Origin: Ulva prolifera
Taxonomy: Eukaryota > Chlorophyta > Ulvophyceae > Ulvales > Ulvaceae
Direction of reading: 5' to 3'
NCBI GenBank assembly: GCA_023078555.1
Contig: CM041196.1
Coordinates: 9,876,985-9,940,984 of the forward strand
DNA length: 64,000 nucleotides
Positions 12,260 through 22,390 of the stretch are shown here, in pieces (position 1 is the first letter of the stretch; the number at the start of each line of letters is the position of its first letter). Position numbers and translations under genes: made by a program. The notes under the pieces are model-generated. The model did not search any database. It saw nothing but the letters and a program-made list of their open reading frames with translations, and had not been told where the DNA came from.

Positions 12260-15200
12260 ATGTCTCTCTCTGGTAACTCTAACGCCAACTCTCCTCGCGA
12301 GGAGAGGCACGACGATGCTGAACAGCAGCCTCTCGTCGACAGGGACGCTGACCAGCAGCTCCCTGACGGGGAACAGCCCGTGGGCATGTTACTCCGTGAC
12401 GGACGAGTTGTCCGGCCACGACTTTCACCCAAACAGGGCGGAGCAGCCAGCAGGTGCCTTTTTCCTCTCATGTTGTGAACGATCCTGGTCACACCGAGTC
12501 ATTCATATCACTCGAAACGTTGACCGAAGCGCTGCGTGCATCTCGGGGACGTAGCGAACCTGATTTGACAAAAGGAAAACTCCCTGAATGGAATTTTAAG
12601 ACTGAAAGCTTCGTTGCGTACGAGCAGAAAGTCTTTTTGTGGTTAGGTCAATTTGAGTTAGACCATTTGTTGCAGCACGCACCGTCTGCGGACGAACAGC
12701 GTGTTCATGCCTGGGCGAGGACACATGTCCTGATGTCTTTGCCTGACGCGGATAGGACGACTGTCTATCGCATGTCACACTTGTGTGAAGCATGGGCCTA
12801 TTTGACTGCAAAGTATAGGCCTAGCACCGAAGCCGACATCCACAGACTGTGGAGTCGGTTTAATTCTTTGTCAAAAAACAATAGAGATGTTGCGACATAT
12901 TGTGGTGATGTGATGAGTGTTTACACTCAACTGCAAGCACTAGGTGCTGATGTGGACCAGCGTTGGCTTCGACTTAAATTGTTAGAAGTGGGGGAAGAGT
13001 TCAATGCCGTGCGCGGCGAAGTTCTCCACTCCTCCCCCCATGTAATCATATCGCGTTTAACTGAACATGCTGACCTGCTCAAATCTCAGCGACAGCTGCA
13101 GGCTAGGTCTGGTGCGCCCGCGGGCAAACCATGCCAAGGCTGGCGAAAGCAACCCCGTGGTGATGGTCCTATCGTCGCTGCCCTCGCGGCTGGCCAGGCT
13201 CCTCGCGAGGAGACCAGGACCTGTTTCTTCTGCAAGAAGAAAGGACATTTGCGTGCGAATTGCCCCCAATGCAAGCAGGCTGCGGCCAAAGATGTTTGTG
13301 CCATAGAAATGCCTGAAAAGTATTCAATCCCAGATGCGTCTTTGCCTTGGAACATTATCATAGACAGTGGGTCGGACATTCATATTGTAGGTAATCGCGA
13401 AATGTTCACTGAGTATGGACCGTGTCGACGGACTGCCAATCCCGCGGGACCAGGCAAGCTCCCTATCATGGGCAGGGGAACCATTCAGGTGAACCTGGGC
13501 ACGTATGTGGATAAGTGTGGGAACAAACATCCTCTGGATGTGGAGATCCCTGGTGTCTATTATGCTCCTGAATGTCCGTATAACCTGCTGAGTACAATGG
13601 GTCTTCGGCATGAGCAAAGGTTTTTGGATACGCGTAGGAGTGTTTTGTGTTTGCCGGGTCTGGGTGACATGGCGACTGGTATTGAAGACGATGTCAAATA
13701 CCTGGAGCTAGACGAGGATGGTCATCATGTTTTCGCTTTCAAAATGAATACAGAGACCAAACCTATCCTTGTCGGTGCTCCAGTGAACCGAGGGGTAGTC
13801 TGGTCTAACCAGACCAGCCCGACCTGCGTGGTCGAGGACCAGCAACAGTGGCATCATGTGGCAGCTGCGGTTGTTGACCTACAGCGACCCAATGCTGGGG
13901 GAGCTGAGGTCCCACATGATGCTTACTTGCTGGACCCTGCTTTCATAGCGCATTTGTCATTTCATCAGTCGAACTGGGTTCTAAAGCGTATGCAGGCCAA
14001 CGCTGAATTTTATGGTGATTTGAATTTGAGTGTCGATGCCGAGCCACTAGGCAATCGGTGTCATGGCTGCAGAATTGGCAAAGTGCCTGCGGGTAAATTT
14101 TCTGCCAATGATCGTGAGCTCATGGGCCAGGCCAAGTATCCTGGTGAGCAACTGCATGCCGATTTAGCTGAACCTGTCACTCCAGTGGGAATTGGAGGTG
14201 TGAAATATGTTTTGTTTGTGATGTGTGCCTTTACCCGCTATACTTTCGTGGTCGGTCTGCGCAAAAAGAGTGAGGCTGCGGCCATGATCTCTTACATTAT
14301 TGAACGCATTCGGGTGAATGTGGTGAAGCCAGGTGAACCGGGTGTGCGCATCCTACACACCAACAAAGGGGGAGAGTTCATGGTTGCGGCCTTAAAACTC
14401 TACCTCCAGCGTCGCGGCATCACTCACCGCTTAACCCCCACAGCCAATCATCGCTGTAATGGCATGATCGAGCGGAGAATCGGAATCGCCTTTGAGTCGC
14501 TCCGTGCAGTGCTACTTGCGAGTGGCCTGCCTCTGTTCCTGTGGATTGAATGTCTTGCCAGTATTGTACATGGTCACAATCTCATGCCGTGCTCGGCGTT
14601 GTACCATGACAAACTGGCACTCATTCTAAAGTCCCAGAAAGCTCAGCATGCCTTCAACGCTGCGGCGGATGTGGCTGAAGCTGAAAAGGGCACAAAGCGC
14701 ATGAAAAAGGCCGAGCGCGATAAGTTGAGGGATGAGGAAAAGCGCAAGTACAAGTTGATTGCGTCAACAGAGTCAGACGAGTTTTTGGTGCGGTCTTGTG
14801 ACAAGGATATCATTCCTCCTTATATGGCCTTTTTCCGGGACACCTCCGTTGAGGTGTTCCAAGATCTGTTGCGGCAGCAGCGTCCGTGGGGGGTTGAGGT
14901 GTATGCATATCCCAAGGACGACAAGCTCCGCAAGTTGTCCCCGCGGGGTGTCCCTGCATACTGGGTCGGGGCTGGGCTGGGCCCCAGCATGCAGCGTGTG
15001 TACGCCTGGGATGTCCCTGGGGGTAGGGTTTTTGTAGTGCGTCAGGTGATGTGCATTGCGGATCAGATGATCCGCCACGTACGCAAGTACGACGCGTCCG
15101 CTGTTGTGGACAAGAGGGAGCCTGCAGAGTTTCCGAACTCCTACAGGGTTGCTTTTGAGGGGGACAATGACGGTGAGCGCGTGACAGATAGTGATGTCCC

Positions 15201-17797
15201 CCCTTTCCTGTCTGACCACACGTATGACGGGGGAGTGTTGCGACGTCTGCGTGACCAGCTTCACACCCCCCCAGGTCATGGTAGGGTGCCTGTCATGGAA
15301 ATGACTTTCCGTCAGGACGACCCCAATCCTAGTCCTGACGTGTATTCTCCACGGTTTGGGGCTGGCTCCTCTGCGGAGATAATTCGGCGTGACCCCTCTC
15401 GGGCCACACCGGAAATGGCTCGAGTGGCTCTGCATTGCACGCGTGCGACCTCCAGAGCTGCTGCCCATCCCGATGTCCCTATTCCCCCTCGTGTGCGTGG
15501 AAAAGTGCATCACCCTGTCGCTGTGCCCTCTCGTACTGCGCATTACGTTGTCACGCGCAAGGCTGTGTTGCACGACCCTGGTGTAGAAGCTGCCTTTCCT
15601 GTCCAAGTGTCTGTCAGTGCGTCTGACGATGACATGGATGAGGACGAAGGTAGTCCTGGCATCTATGATGATGACGATGAACAGGGCATGGACTACACCG
15701 TCTCAGATGATGAACGGGCTGCGGCCCATCAGAATCTGGAGGCTCAGCGGGTCCATTCCGGAAGTAATTCGGCTGCGGCCTCAGCATCTGGCGCGGGGCC
15801 AGTTGCTCAGCCCCTGCGAGGAGCCGGGGCGCCGAGGCCCTTTTGGGAGGATGAGCCAGATGAGGTGGAGACCGGGTCCGAATTAGGGGGAGAGGATCCG
15901 GACCCCTCAGCCGCAGTTAGGGTTGATTTGCCTGACGAGGTGAGGGCCATTCCAGCTGCCTTACCTCGTACTAAAATCAATCCTCTTGTACGCAGACGCC
16001 TCGTTCCATTGGCTGCGGATGTAGCAGCTGTACACATGAATGAGCCTGTGGTTTCTGACATTGCTAGTAGTGAAACAGTAGCTGCTATTGACGCTCTGGG
16101 CTGCAGCCAAGACACATCAGCCGCGGCTGACTGTGGAGTGTCCTGTGCAGGCCTGAAGCATCAGCATGTGGAGTCTGGTGAGCAGCAGAGTGCTCAGCGT
16201 CGTGAGTCGCGCAGAGCAGCTGCCGCCAGGAAGCAGAAGCCTTCCGACCCTGATCTGCCTTCTATGAAGGAAGGACTCGCGGGTCCAGACAGGGATGCAT
16301 GGCTGCGCGCCATGCAGGAGGAGGTGGAAGCACTGGGTGAGCACGGGACTTTTATGTTGTGCTATCTGCCTGCGGGTAAGAAAGCTATCTCTGGCAAGTG
16401 GGTGTTCAAGATCAAGCGTGGACCCGCTGGTGAGATTCAGCGGTACAAGGCACGATATGTAGCTCGTGGTTTTTCTGAGGTAGAAGGAGTTGATTTCTTC
16501 GAAACCTGGTCCCCTGTCGGTAGTTATGCGACACTGCGTGTGTTACTGTCTATAGCTGCTCAGGAGGACTTGGAGATTAGGCATATACCTATACAGTGTG
16601 CTTTTCTGAACGGTGACCTGGGGGAAGAGGTTTTCGTTGAACAGCCCCCGTACTTCAAACGGGACAGCACGTGTATGGAAATTGCATAAGACTCTGTATG
16701 GCCTGGAGCAAGCCGCTCGTGAGTGGCATAAAGCTTTAGTAAAGGTCTTGGCTGAACTGGGATTTGTGTGCGCACAGAGTGATCCCGGACTGTATGTCAG
16801 TAAAACCAGTCGCTGCTTTATTTTTCTGTAATTTGATGATTTGTTCATTTTTAGTTGCTCTGCGGGGCTGCAAGAAATCATCAGTGTCATTCTCACAAAA
16901 TTCCAAGGTAGAGACCTAGGTGACCTGTCTTGGGCACTTGGCACAGAGATCACGCGTGATCGAAAGGCTAAAACAATCACAATGACACAACGTAACAAAA
17001 TCCAGAACTTGCTGGACAAGTACAGCATGTCTGACTGTCGTAAATCTCCCACTCCCTTAGTGCCGCGGCAACAACTAAGGAGTGCGAAAGAGCATCCTGA
17101 CCTGAAGAAAGCCAGTGCTGTTGAGCATTCCAGGTTCATGAGTGCTGTAGGAAGCATCCAGTATATTGCAGGAGTGACACGACCTGACCTGAGCTATGTG
17201 GCACATGCCCTGGCTCGGCACATGTCTAGTAGTCTGAAGGAACATTGGTCTGCCGTGCAACATGTTCTGAGAAACCTGCAGTCCACAAAGAATTTAGGAA
17301 TAAAATTTGTAGGCTCTTAGGGACACGGGTGTTTATTAGAGGCTTTTTCAGATGCAGATTTTGCGAATTCTGCAGATCTGAAGAGTGTGTCTGGTATGAT
17401 TGTTCGGGTGTATGTGAACTGTGTTCTCTGGCGCTCGAAGAAGCAGAGTATAGTGGCTGGGGATACGACAGAGGCTGAGCTCATTGCGATGAGTGCAACA
17501 GCCAACGAGTTAATGGGGGTGAAGCGGTTGCTTCTGGATTTGAAGCTCGTCCCACATAAGCCGACTCTGTGGGGTGACAATAAGAGTACCAATATTTTGG
17601 CAGTGAATGCTGTGTCCACAGACAGATCCAAGCACATTCGTGTGCGGCACTTGCGAGTGCGGGAATATGTCCAGATGGATGAACTTAAGGTAGCATGGGT
17701 AGGTACTATTGATCAATTAGCTGATATGTTCACTCAAGTGCCGCCCGGACCTGCTTTGCAAGAAGTTCGTAATAAACTCCAGCTAGTAGAGACGTAG
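12260..17797 (+). pseudogene. gag-pol: Copia-1 gag-pol, disrupted
   Basis: Start ATG at 12260 begins MSLSGNSNANSPREER. A one-base deletion near 12430 relative to Copia-2 shifts the frame, after which 12454-16689 is open. Domains: gag with an intact CCHC knuckle (CFFCKKKGHLRANC), protease (IIDSGSDIHIV, Asp codon at 13373), integrase (RCHGCRIGK zinc part, then catalytic core), an acidic linker near 15630-15720, and reverse transcriptase. The second integrase Asp is changed to Asn (HTNKGGEF, codon 14362) where the other copies have HTDKGGEF. A frameshift near 16670, TAA at 16829-16831 beside the FDD that replaces VDD, and TAG at 17318-17320 end function. RNase H continues to 17797. Confidence 0.95.
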
Positions 17798-17814
17798 CAG
17801 GGTTTATGGGGGAG

Positions 17815-18160
17815 TGTCACAATGCATGAGCCTGCGGGCAGCAATGTGGTGACAAGTGCACCCATGCACGGACGATCCGCGGATCCAGTGCAGGGGTAAG
17901 CCGCCAGCCGTGATTGTCTCGATGTCGTGAGAGAGATCGTGCGAGGGTTTCCCGTCAGAACCTTGAGTGTTCTGTGTGCATATAAGCATGTGCACACTGA
18001 GATCTGTAACCATTCTTCTTACTGTTTCACGGTATTACCATCTTACCTTCAGTGTTCCACGGTTCTACCTCTGTGCGAAGTAGGTATGGAACACTGGCCT
18101 CGTGACCTGATCTGAACTGAGACTGCGCGTCTGACCTGACAGCATATAGCATTTCTGACA
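17815..18160 (+). repeat. Copia-1 3' LTR
   Basis: 346 bp, TGTCA...TGACA, preceded by polypurine tract ATGGGGGAG and followed by target duplication CACGC at 18161-18165. Confidence 0.96.
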
Positions 18161-18165
18161 CACGC
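18161..18165 (+). repeat. Target-site duplication of Copia-1, right copy (CACGC)
   Basis: Matches 11604-11608. Gypsy A coding sequence resumes immediately after it. Confidence 0.95.
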
Positions 18166-18566
18166 CGACGGCACAATCACAAGACATGGGGCCCCTTAAA
18201 AGTCCGAATTATCTTGTCCGGTGGAAAGGATACTCTTCTCAACACGGCCTCTGGTTGCCTGTTGGTGAGTTGGATAATTGTTTAGACAAGGTTGCGGATT
18301 ACCTGTTTCAAAATGCATCCGCGAAACAACGCGAAGTGATGATTGCACAATTCCCGCGCGGTGCACGCGCACGGCTGGCACACCTCTTACAGCATGCGCA
18401 TAGTACACGTGGCGTGGACACTGCACCTGCCACAATGTCGAGGCCACCGCGCTTAGTGCCGAGGACGCGCCGCAAATCAGCGCGCTTGCGTAAGCCCAAG
18501 CCGACGCTTGTTGCAACAATTTCCAGCCAGCAATTATGCTCATGTCGTGATGCGAGCCTGTGCTAG
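18166..18566 (+). pseudogene. pol: Gypsy A chromodomain, distal part, and pol C-terminus
   Basis: The segment encodes the rest of a chromodomain (NYLVRWKGYSSQHGLWLPV), followed by the basic pol tail and a stop at 18564-18566. It continues the frame that ends at 11608 when Copia-1 and one CACGC are removed. Chromodomains at the integrase C-terminus are typical of chromoviruses, where they direct integration to marked chromatin. Homologous tails end gypsy B and C. Confidence 0.93.
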
Positions 18567-18596
18567 GCCATTGCTGTGCCCTGCTATTTGTTGAAA

Positions 18597-18609
18597 GGGA
18601 CGCCTGGAT
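18597..18609 (+). promoter_or_regulatory. Conserved post-pol motif, gypsy A copy
   Basis: GGGACGCCTGGAT lies 31 bases after the pol stop. Near-identical motifs follow the pol stop in gypsy B (36269-36282) and gypsy C (55471-55488). Role unknown; see the finding on the extra ORF. Confidence 0.5.
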
Positions 18610-18624
18610 CCATATAGCACTTAC

Positions 18625-19285
18625 CTGGGCGTTACCGGTCATGAGGATTTGGGTCCGACGCAGGACATTCTTGACTGTATCCTGCCCGCTCCGCCAATAC
18701 TTCTCGGTCTTAGGTCCATGTGCACGATCACATCGGAACCACTTATGCCATCCCCGCAGCACTCGTCATGCTGGGCACGGTCATTCACCAGGCTGGAACC
18801 CCGGCATGGTAGCACCTAGTCGCCATAGAGCGTGTTACACTACCTGAATGCACCAGTTACATCCTCGACAGGCACTTATGGGGTTAAATTCTTGTCAATG
18901 TGGGCCGGTGTTTTCGCACATTGCGTCATGCCGTTCACACTGCTACGCGCGTGCAACCTTTGTGGGATTTGCCACCTTCTCGGACTTACGGCTGCTATGA
19001 AGTGGCATCCTTACCTTCCGCGTCGGAGGGCTCTGCCTTCACCAGCTCCAAGATTAAGCGGTTGCTGGTTAACGTTCAGAAGTTTATGAATGATGTGTCA
19101 AGACCCCCACCTCCGGCGTTAGCGGGGATGAATTTAGGGCCAAGCTTATCGCTAGTGTGCGGGCCGAGCGGTCTGCTGTTGCTGCCGCCCGCGCCCGTGA
19201 GCGTAGCTTGCATGAATTTACTGAGCTGGTCACCCACTCACACGGCTGTGTGTTGGGCCATTATCTGGATGATCTGGTGATGTAC
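18625..19285 (+). pseudogene. Gypsy A extra ORF (ORF3) between pol and 3' LTR, frameshifted
   Basis: Unrecognised protein homologous to 36300-36912 in gypsy B. The alignment starts at GVTGHEDLGPTQ (B: GITGSLGAGMTQ). It continues with DLPPSRTYGCYEVASLPSAS (B: ELPQYDGF and AALPTFDN in two frames) and SSKIKRLLVNV (B: LKNIKHLLQEV). A frame change near 19100 leads to GVSGDEFRAKL (B: GVSISEFRRLL) and finally VLGHYLDDLV (B: VVGTYLEDII). It sits where retrovirus-like elements carry env, but no signal peptide or membrane segment is evident. A is broken by frameshifts and has CTG where B has the start ATG. Confidence 0.6.
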
Positions 19286-19507
19286 TTCTCGGACCTTATG
19301 TAACCCGTTTGCTGGGCAGACGCGGCACCGGCTCTTGTTACAAAGCCCCGGTCTCGCCCCCACCTCGTGGGCCCTTACTGTGATTACGCCTTGCATTCTG
19401 TGCTTCGCGCCAGGGGCGCTGTCGTGTTCATGGCGTCGCTGCGCTTGTGATGTGGTATTCTGCCACCATTTGCGTGCTTCGCTTCCGAAGCTTTGCTCCT
19501 CTGTTAA

Positions 19508-19550
<43 letters not shown>
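19508..19550 (+). repeat. G43 homopolymer at the polypurine-tract position of gypsy A
   Basis: The context CTCCTCTGTTAAGGG...TTGTGAG matches the gypsy B tract CTCCTTTGTTAAGGGGGGAAG that directly precedes its 3' LTR. So the run appears to be an expanded polypurine tract of 43 G. Length may be unreliable because of sequencing of homopolymers. Confidence 0.8.
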
Positions 19551-19551
<1 letters not shown>

Positions 19552-19552
<1 letters not shown>

Positions 19553-20333
19553 GTGAGATATCTCTCACACTAGCGCATGCTGTCACAATTAAAACCTTTT
19601 CTTATATGCGTAGCGACTTGCCCAGCCATGTGGACGGTCGCACACGCATAGCTTTTGAATTACCGATCGAGTTGTACACAGTGTGATCACACATACGCTG
19701 AAAACTCGCCCGTGTGACTGCACGCGTCCACCAGCCTTACGTGCACATTACATCAGCACTGTGTACAGCCTTCTCCCGGCTCAATGTGTCCCGTCATAAG
19801 CTTTTTATGGCGCTATGCGGCTAGCCGAATCGTCACTGCACATATGACGGCTTACTGTGTGCATTACCGCAGTTACACAGGGTCCGCCCGGCGGGCTCCA
19901 GGGTTGGCATGCACGATAATATCTGTACGGCCACCCAGAGCTGCCCACGAATTACATGCGCAACCTTGTTTACTCTCATCTCAGGCTCTGTGAGCCACAA
20001 TTTAAGATCTCCCGCGCTTATGCGGGATCTGGGATCAGTGTGGCAGTTATGCGGCACAATTCGGCGAGGCCAGCTTTGACAGGGGGATTGACCTGGGCGC
20101 ACACACCCCGGTATTCATTCCGGGCGCTTGCTGGGACCAGACACGCTTGATAGTAGTCTGGTTGGGGCGCCATCCATCTCTGCACTAGCACGTCGCATCT
20201 CTGTGTGTGATTGTATCCTTGTTTTGATTGTGCCTATACAGCCCTCGTGCTGCGGCGACCTGCTGTCCCATCATTTCTTCCGATTACCGCCATCGAGGTC
20301 TGTTACCCGAGACCAGACCGATAGGTCTCAACA
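19552..20333 (+). repeat. Gypsy A 3' LTR
   Basis: 782 bp, same termini as 4738-5535 with scattered substitutions and a short replaced stretch near 19700. Its TATA position reads GGTATTCATTCC, so this copy's promoter core is altered although the outer CCGG/CCGG arms remain. Confidence 0.93.
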
Positions 20334-21366
20334 CAAACCCTGATGACACTAGAAATTGTTGAGCGCTGTGTCCATGACCGCGGTTTGCAGGCTTGACCAT
20401 ACGTTTGGGCAGCCAGTTCTTGACCTCGCTTATGTGTTGGCGACAGACTTCTGATCGTTCAAGATGGCCTGGTTGTCATGACCTGTCCAAAGCGAAAAGT
20501 TATAGACACGCTAGCAATCGACAAACGGGCGGCAGCACTCAAAGCAGCAAAGCAGCACTCAAACACCACCCATGATCACCAGCCTTGGACCTGCGATTAT
20601 CCATCTTGCCAAATTAGCAGAAATCAGTTTATTTGAAGTCGTGCATGCTGTGCTCCATACATTTTCGTCCCGGGGATGTTGTATGGAGCTTATAAAAGAA
20701 CCTGACCTTGAGATCAACGTGACGGAGCTCGTTAAATCATGAGCCATTCAATTCCGGGCCTGCTCATCGTCAGCGGTTGCCCAGGTACACACCATCCTGC
20801 CCACACGTTCATCAATACCAGACGGAGATCCTCAGTTCGGCGATGGACCCTCATCGACATGGTTTAGGACTGCTGAACACACGTTCAGGAACATCAAAGT
20901 TGCGATTTTTTTTTTTGGTTCCAGAGGTGACCAACTAATATTACGATGGCACAAGTATCAGAGTGACGTGTTGCATGCCAGATCAAAATGTAGACATCTC
21001 TTGGAGCGGCAAGTCATACAAAATCTCACGTCAACGATGTCACGATCCGAGCAACACTATTTTGTAGCACATTCGACTGCGTCGCAATCGACTTGCACTG
21101 TACACCAAGGGGCTCGACACATCTAGAGACTATACTTCACAAGTGGCCAGTTTCGAAATAATATCGAACAATCATGGCAGTCATACCGCGCGGAGGAGGC
21201 AAACGACATCAACGAGCTAATCCATCATATCACAGAATATTACCGGCTGATTGTTCTTGATTATATGCACATGCCACAGAAGTAGACAAAGCTTGAATTC
21301 GTGTGCATCTTGTTTGCGAAGCTTCAAAATCTTATGAAATCCGAATCATCGTCTAAGATCACCTGC
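20334..21366 (+). pseudogene. gag: Gypsy gag relic D
   Basis: Abuts the end of the gypsy A 3' LTR. It aligns with gypsy gag in several frames: FGQPVLDLAYVLATDF, then PMITSLGPAIIHLAKLAEIS, then PDGDPQFGDGPSSTWFRTAE, then LRWHKYQSDVLHARSKC, then GQFRNNIEQSW and INELIHHITEYYRLIVLDY. Stops and frameshifts are frequent, so it is older than gypsy B. It starts within gag and has no LTR or PBS of its own, and is cut by the G tract at 21394. Confidence 0.85.
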
Positions 21367-21391
21367 ATCCTCATTTTGTTCTTATCTTTGT

Positions 21392-21393
<2 letters not shown>

Positions 21394-21442
<49 letters not shown>
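21394..21442 (+). repeat. G49 homopolymer
   Basis: An uninterrupted run of 49 G between gag relic D and the CA microsatellite. There is no LTR downstream, so unlike 19508 it is not obviously a polypurine tract. Confidence 0.9.
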
Positions 21443-21444
<2 letters not shown>

Positions 21445-21457
21445 TACGTCTCCCATG

Positions 21458-21987
<530 letters not shown>

Positions 21988-22390
21988 GGCGGCGGCTACG
22001 CACCATGTTTGGTCTGCCCGCTGGAGCTGTTGGCGGATTGTCGCCGCCAAACCTCACCTCCTGCGGCATGCTTTCGCCGGCCACAAATCGCAGCCTTGCA
22101 ACCTCCTTGGCAAATTCGAGCGTATGTCTTGTTCTTTGGATGTTTTTACTCTTCAGTGAGAAGTGCATGGTGAGCACAAGATGGCCAACGCCGTGCATGA
22201 TATCTCCGAGCACGTGTGTGAGAAGCGAGTTGCGGACACAGCCATTGCCATGCGGAGGGCTAGCACTGTTGTGCACCTCTCTCAGGCACGTCTTGAACGC
22301 TGCAAGCGACTTTGCGATGTTCTTCGTCTCGGGATCCTGATTCTTGGCAGGCTTCACAGCACGCGGCGCATGCTCGGGTGCTTGGCCCTC
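21988..22390 (-). CDS. Open minus-strand segment beside the CA array, unknown protein
   Basis: An uninterrupted frame of about 130 codons runs from near 22390 down to the CA array. It contains DPETKNIAKSLAAFKTCLRE and HTLEFAKEVARLRFVAGES, which look like ordinary globular protein. No family was recognised, no start was chosen, and the frame runs into the microsatellite. It could be an exon or a relic truncated by the repeat. Confidence 0.25.

Larger units (their letters stand above)
11609..18160 (+). mobile_element. Copia-1: full-length Ty1/copia element nested in gypsy A
   Basis: 5' LTR 11609-11953, PBS TGGTATCGGTGAATG at 11954-11968, gag-pol from 12260 to 17797, polypurine tract ATGGGGGAG at 17806-17814, 3' LTR 17815-18160, flanked by CACGC. 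Length 6552 bp. Gene order gag-PR-INT-RT-RH defines Ty1/copia. It interrupts the gypsy A chromodomain codons, and the gypsy frame resumes without loss at 18166. So it inserted after gypsy A. Confidence 0.97.
4738..20333 (+). mobile_element. Gypsy A: chromovirus-like Ty3/gypsy element, inactive, with nested Copia-1
   Basis: Order is 5' LTR 4738-5535, PBS 5536, gag, protease, reverse transcriptase, RNase H, proline-rich linker, integrase, chromodomain, extra ORF, G-rich tract, 3' LTR 19552-20333. Removing Copia-1 and one CACGC copy leaves about 9.0 kb. Flanks are GATAT before the 5' LTR and CAAAC after the 3' LTR, so no target duplication is visible and a later rearrangement is likely. Multiple frameshifts, stops and a gag deletion of roughly 0.74 kb compared with gypsy B show it is dead. 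Confidence 0.95.

Noticed and set aside
14773-15606. 277-codon minus-strand ORF within Copia-1, with similar shadows at 42749-43526 and 57854-58579
   Set aside because: It is antisense to the integrase-RT linker, which has conserved domains on the plus strand; recurrence reflects homology of the sense strand.
19508-19550. Poly-G run as an assembly gap marker
   Set aside because: Gap fill is normally N. The flanks match a polypurine tract, so a biological or sequencing-length explanation is preferred, though the length is uncertain.
4738-20333. Gypsy A plus Copia-1 as an endogenous virus with an envelope gene
   Set aside because: The ORF after pol has no signal peptide, transmembrane segment or cleavage site that I can see. 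The chromodomain and domain order place it with chromovirus-type retrotransposons.
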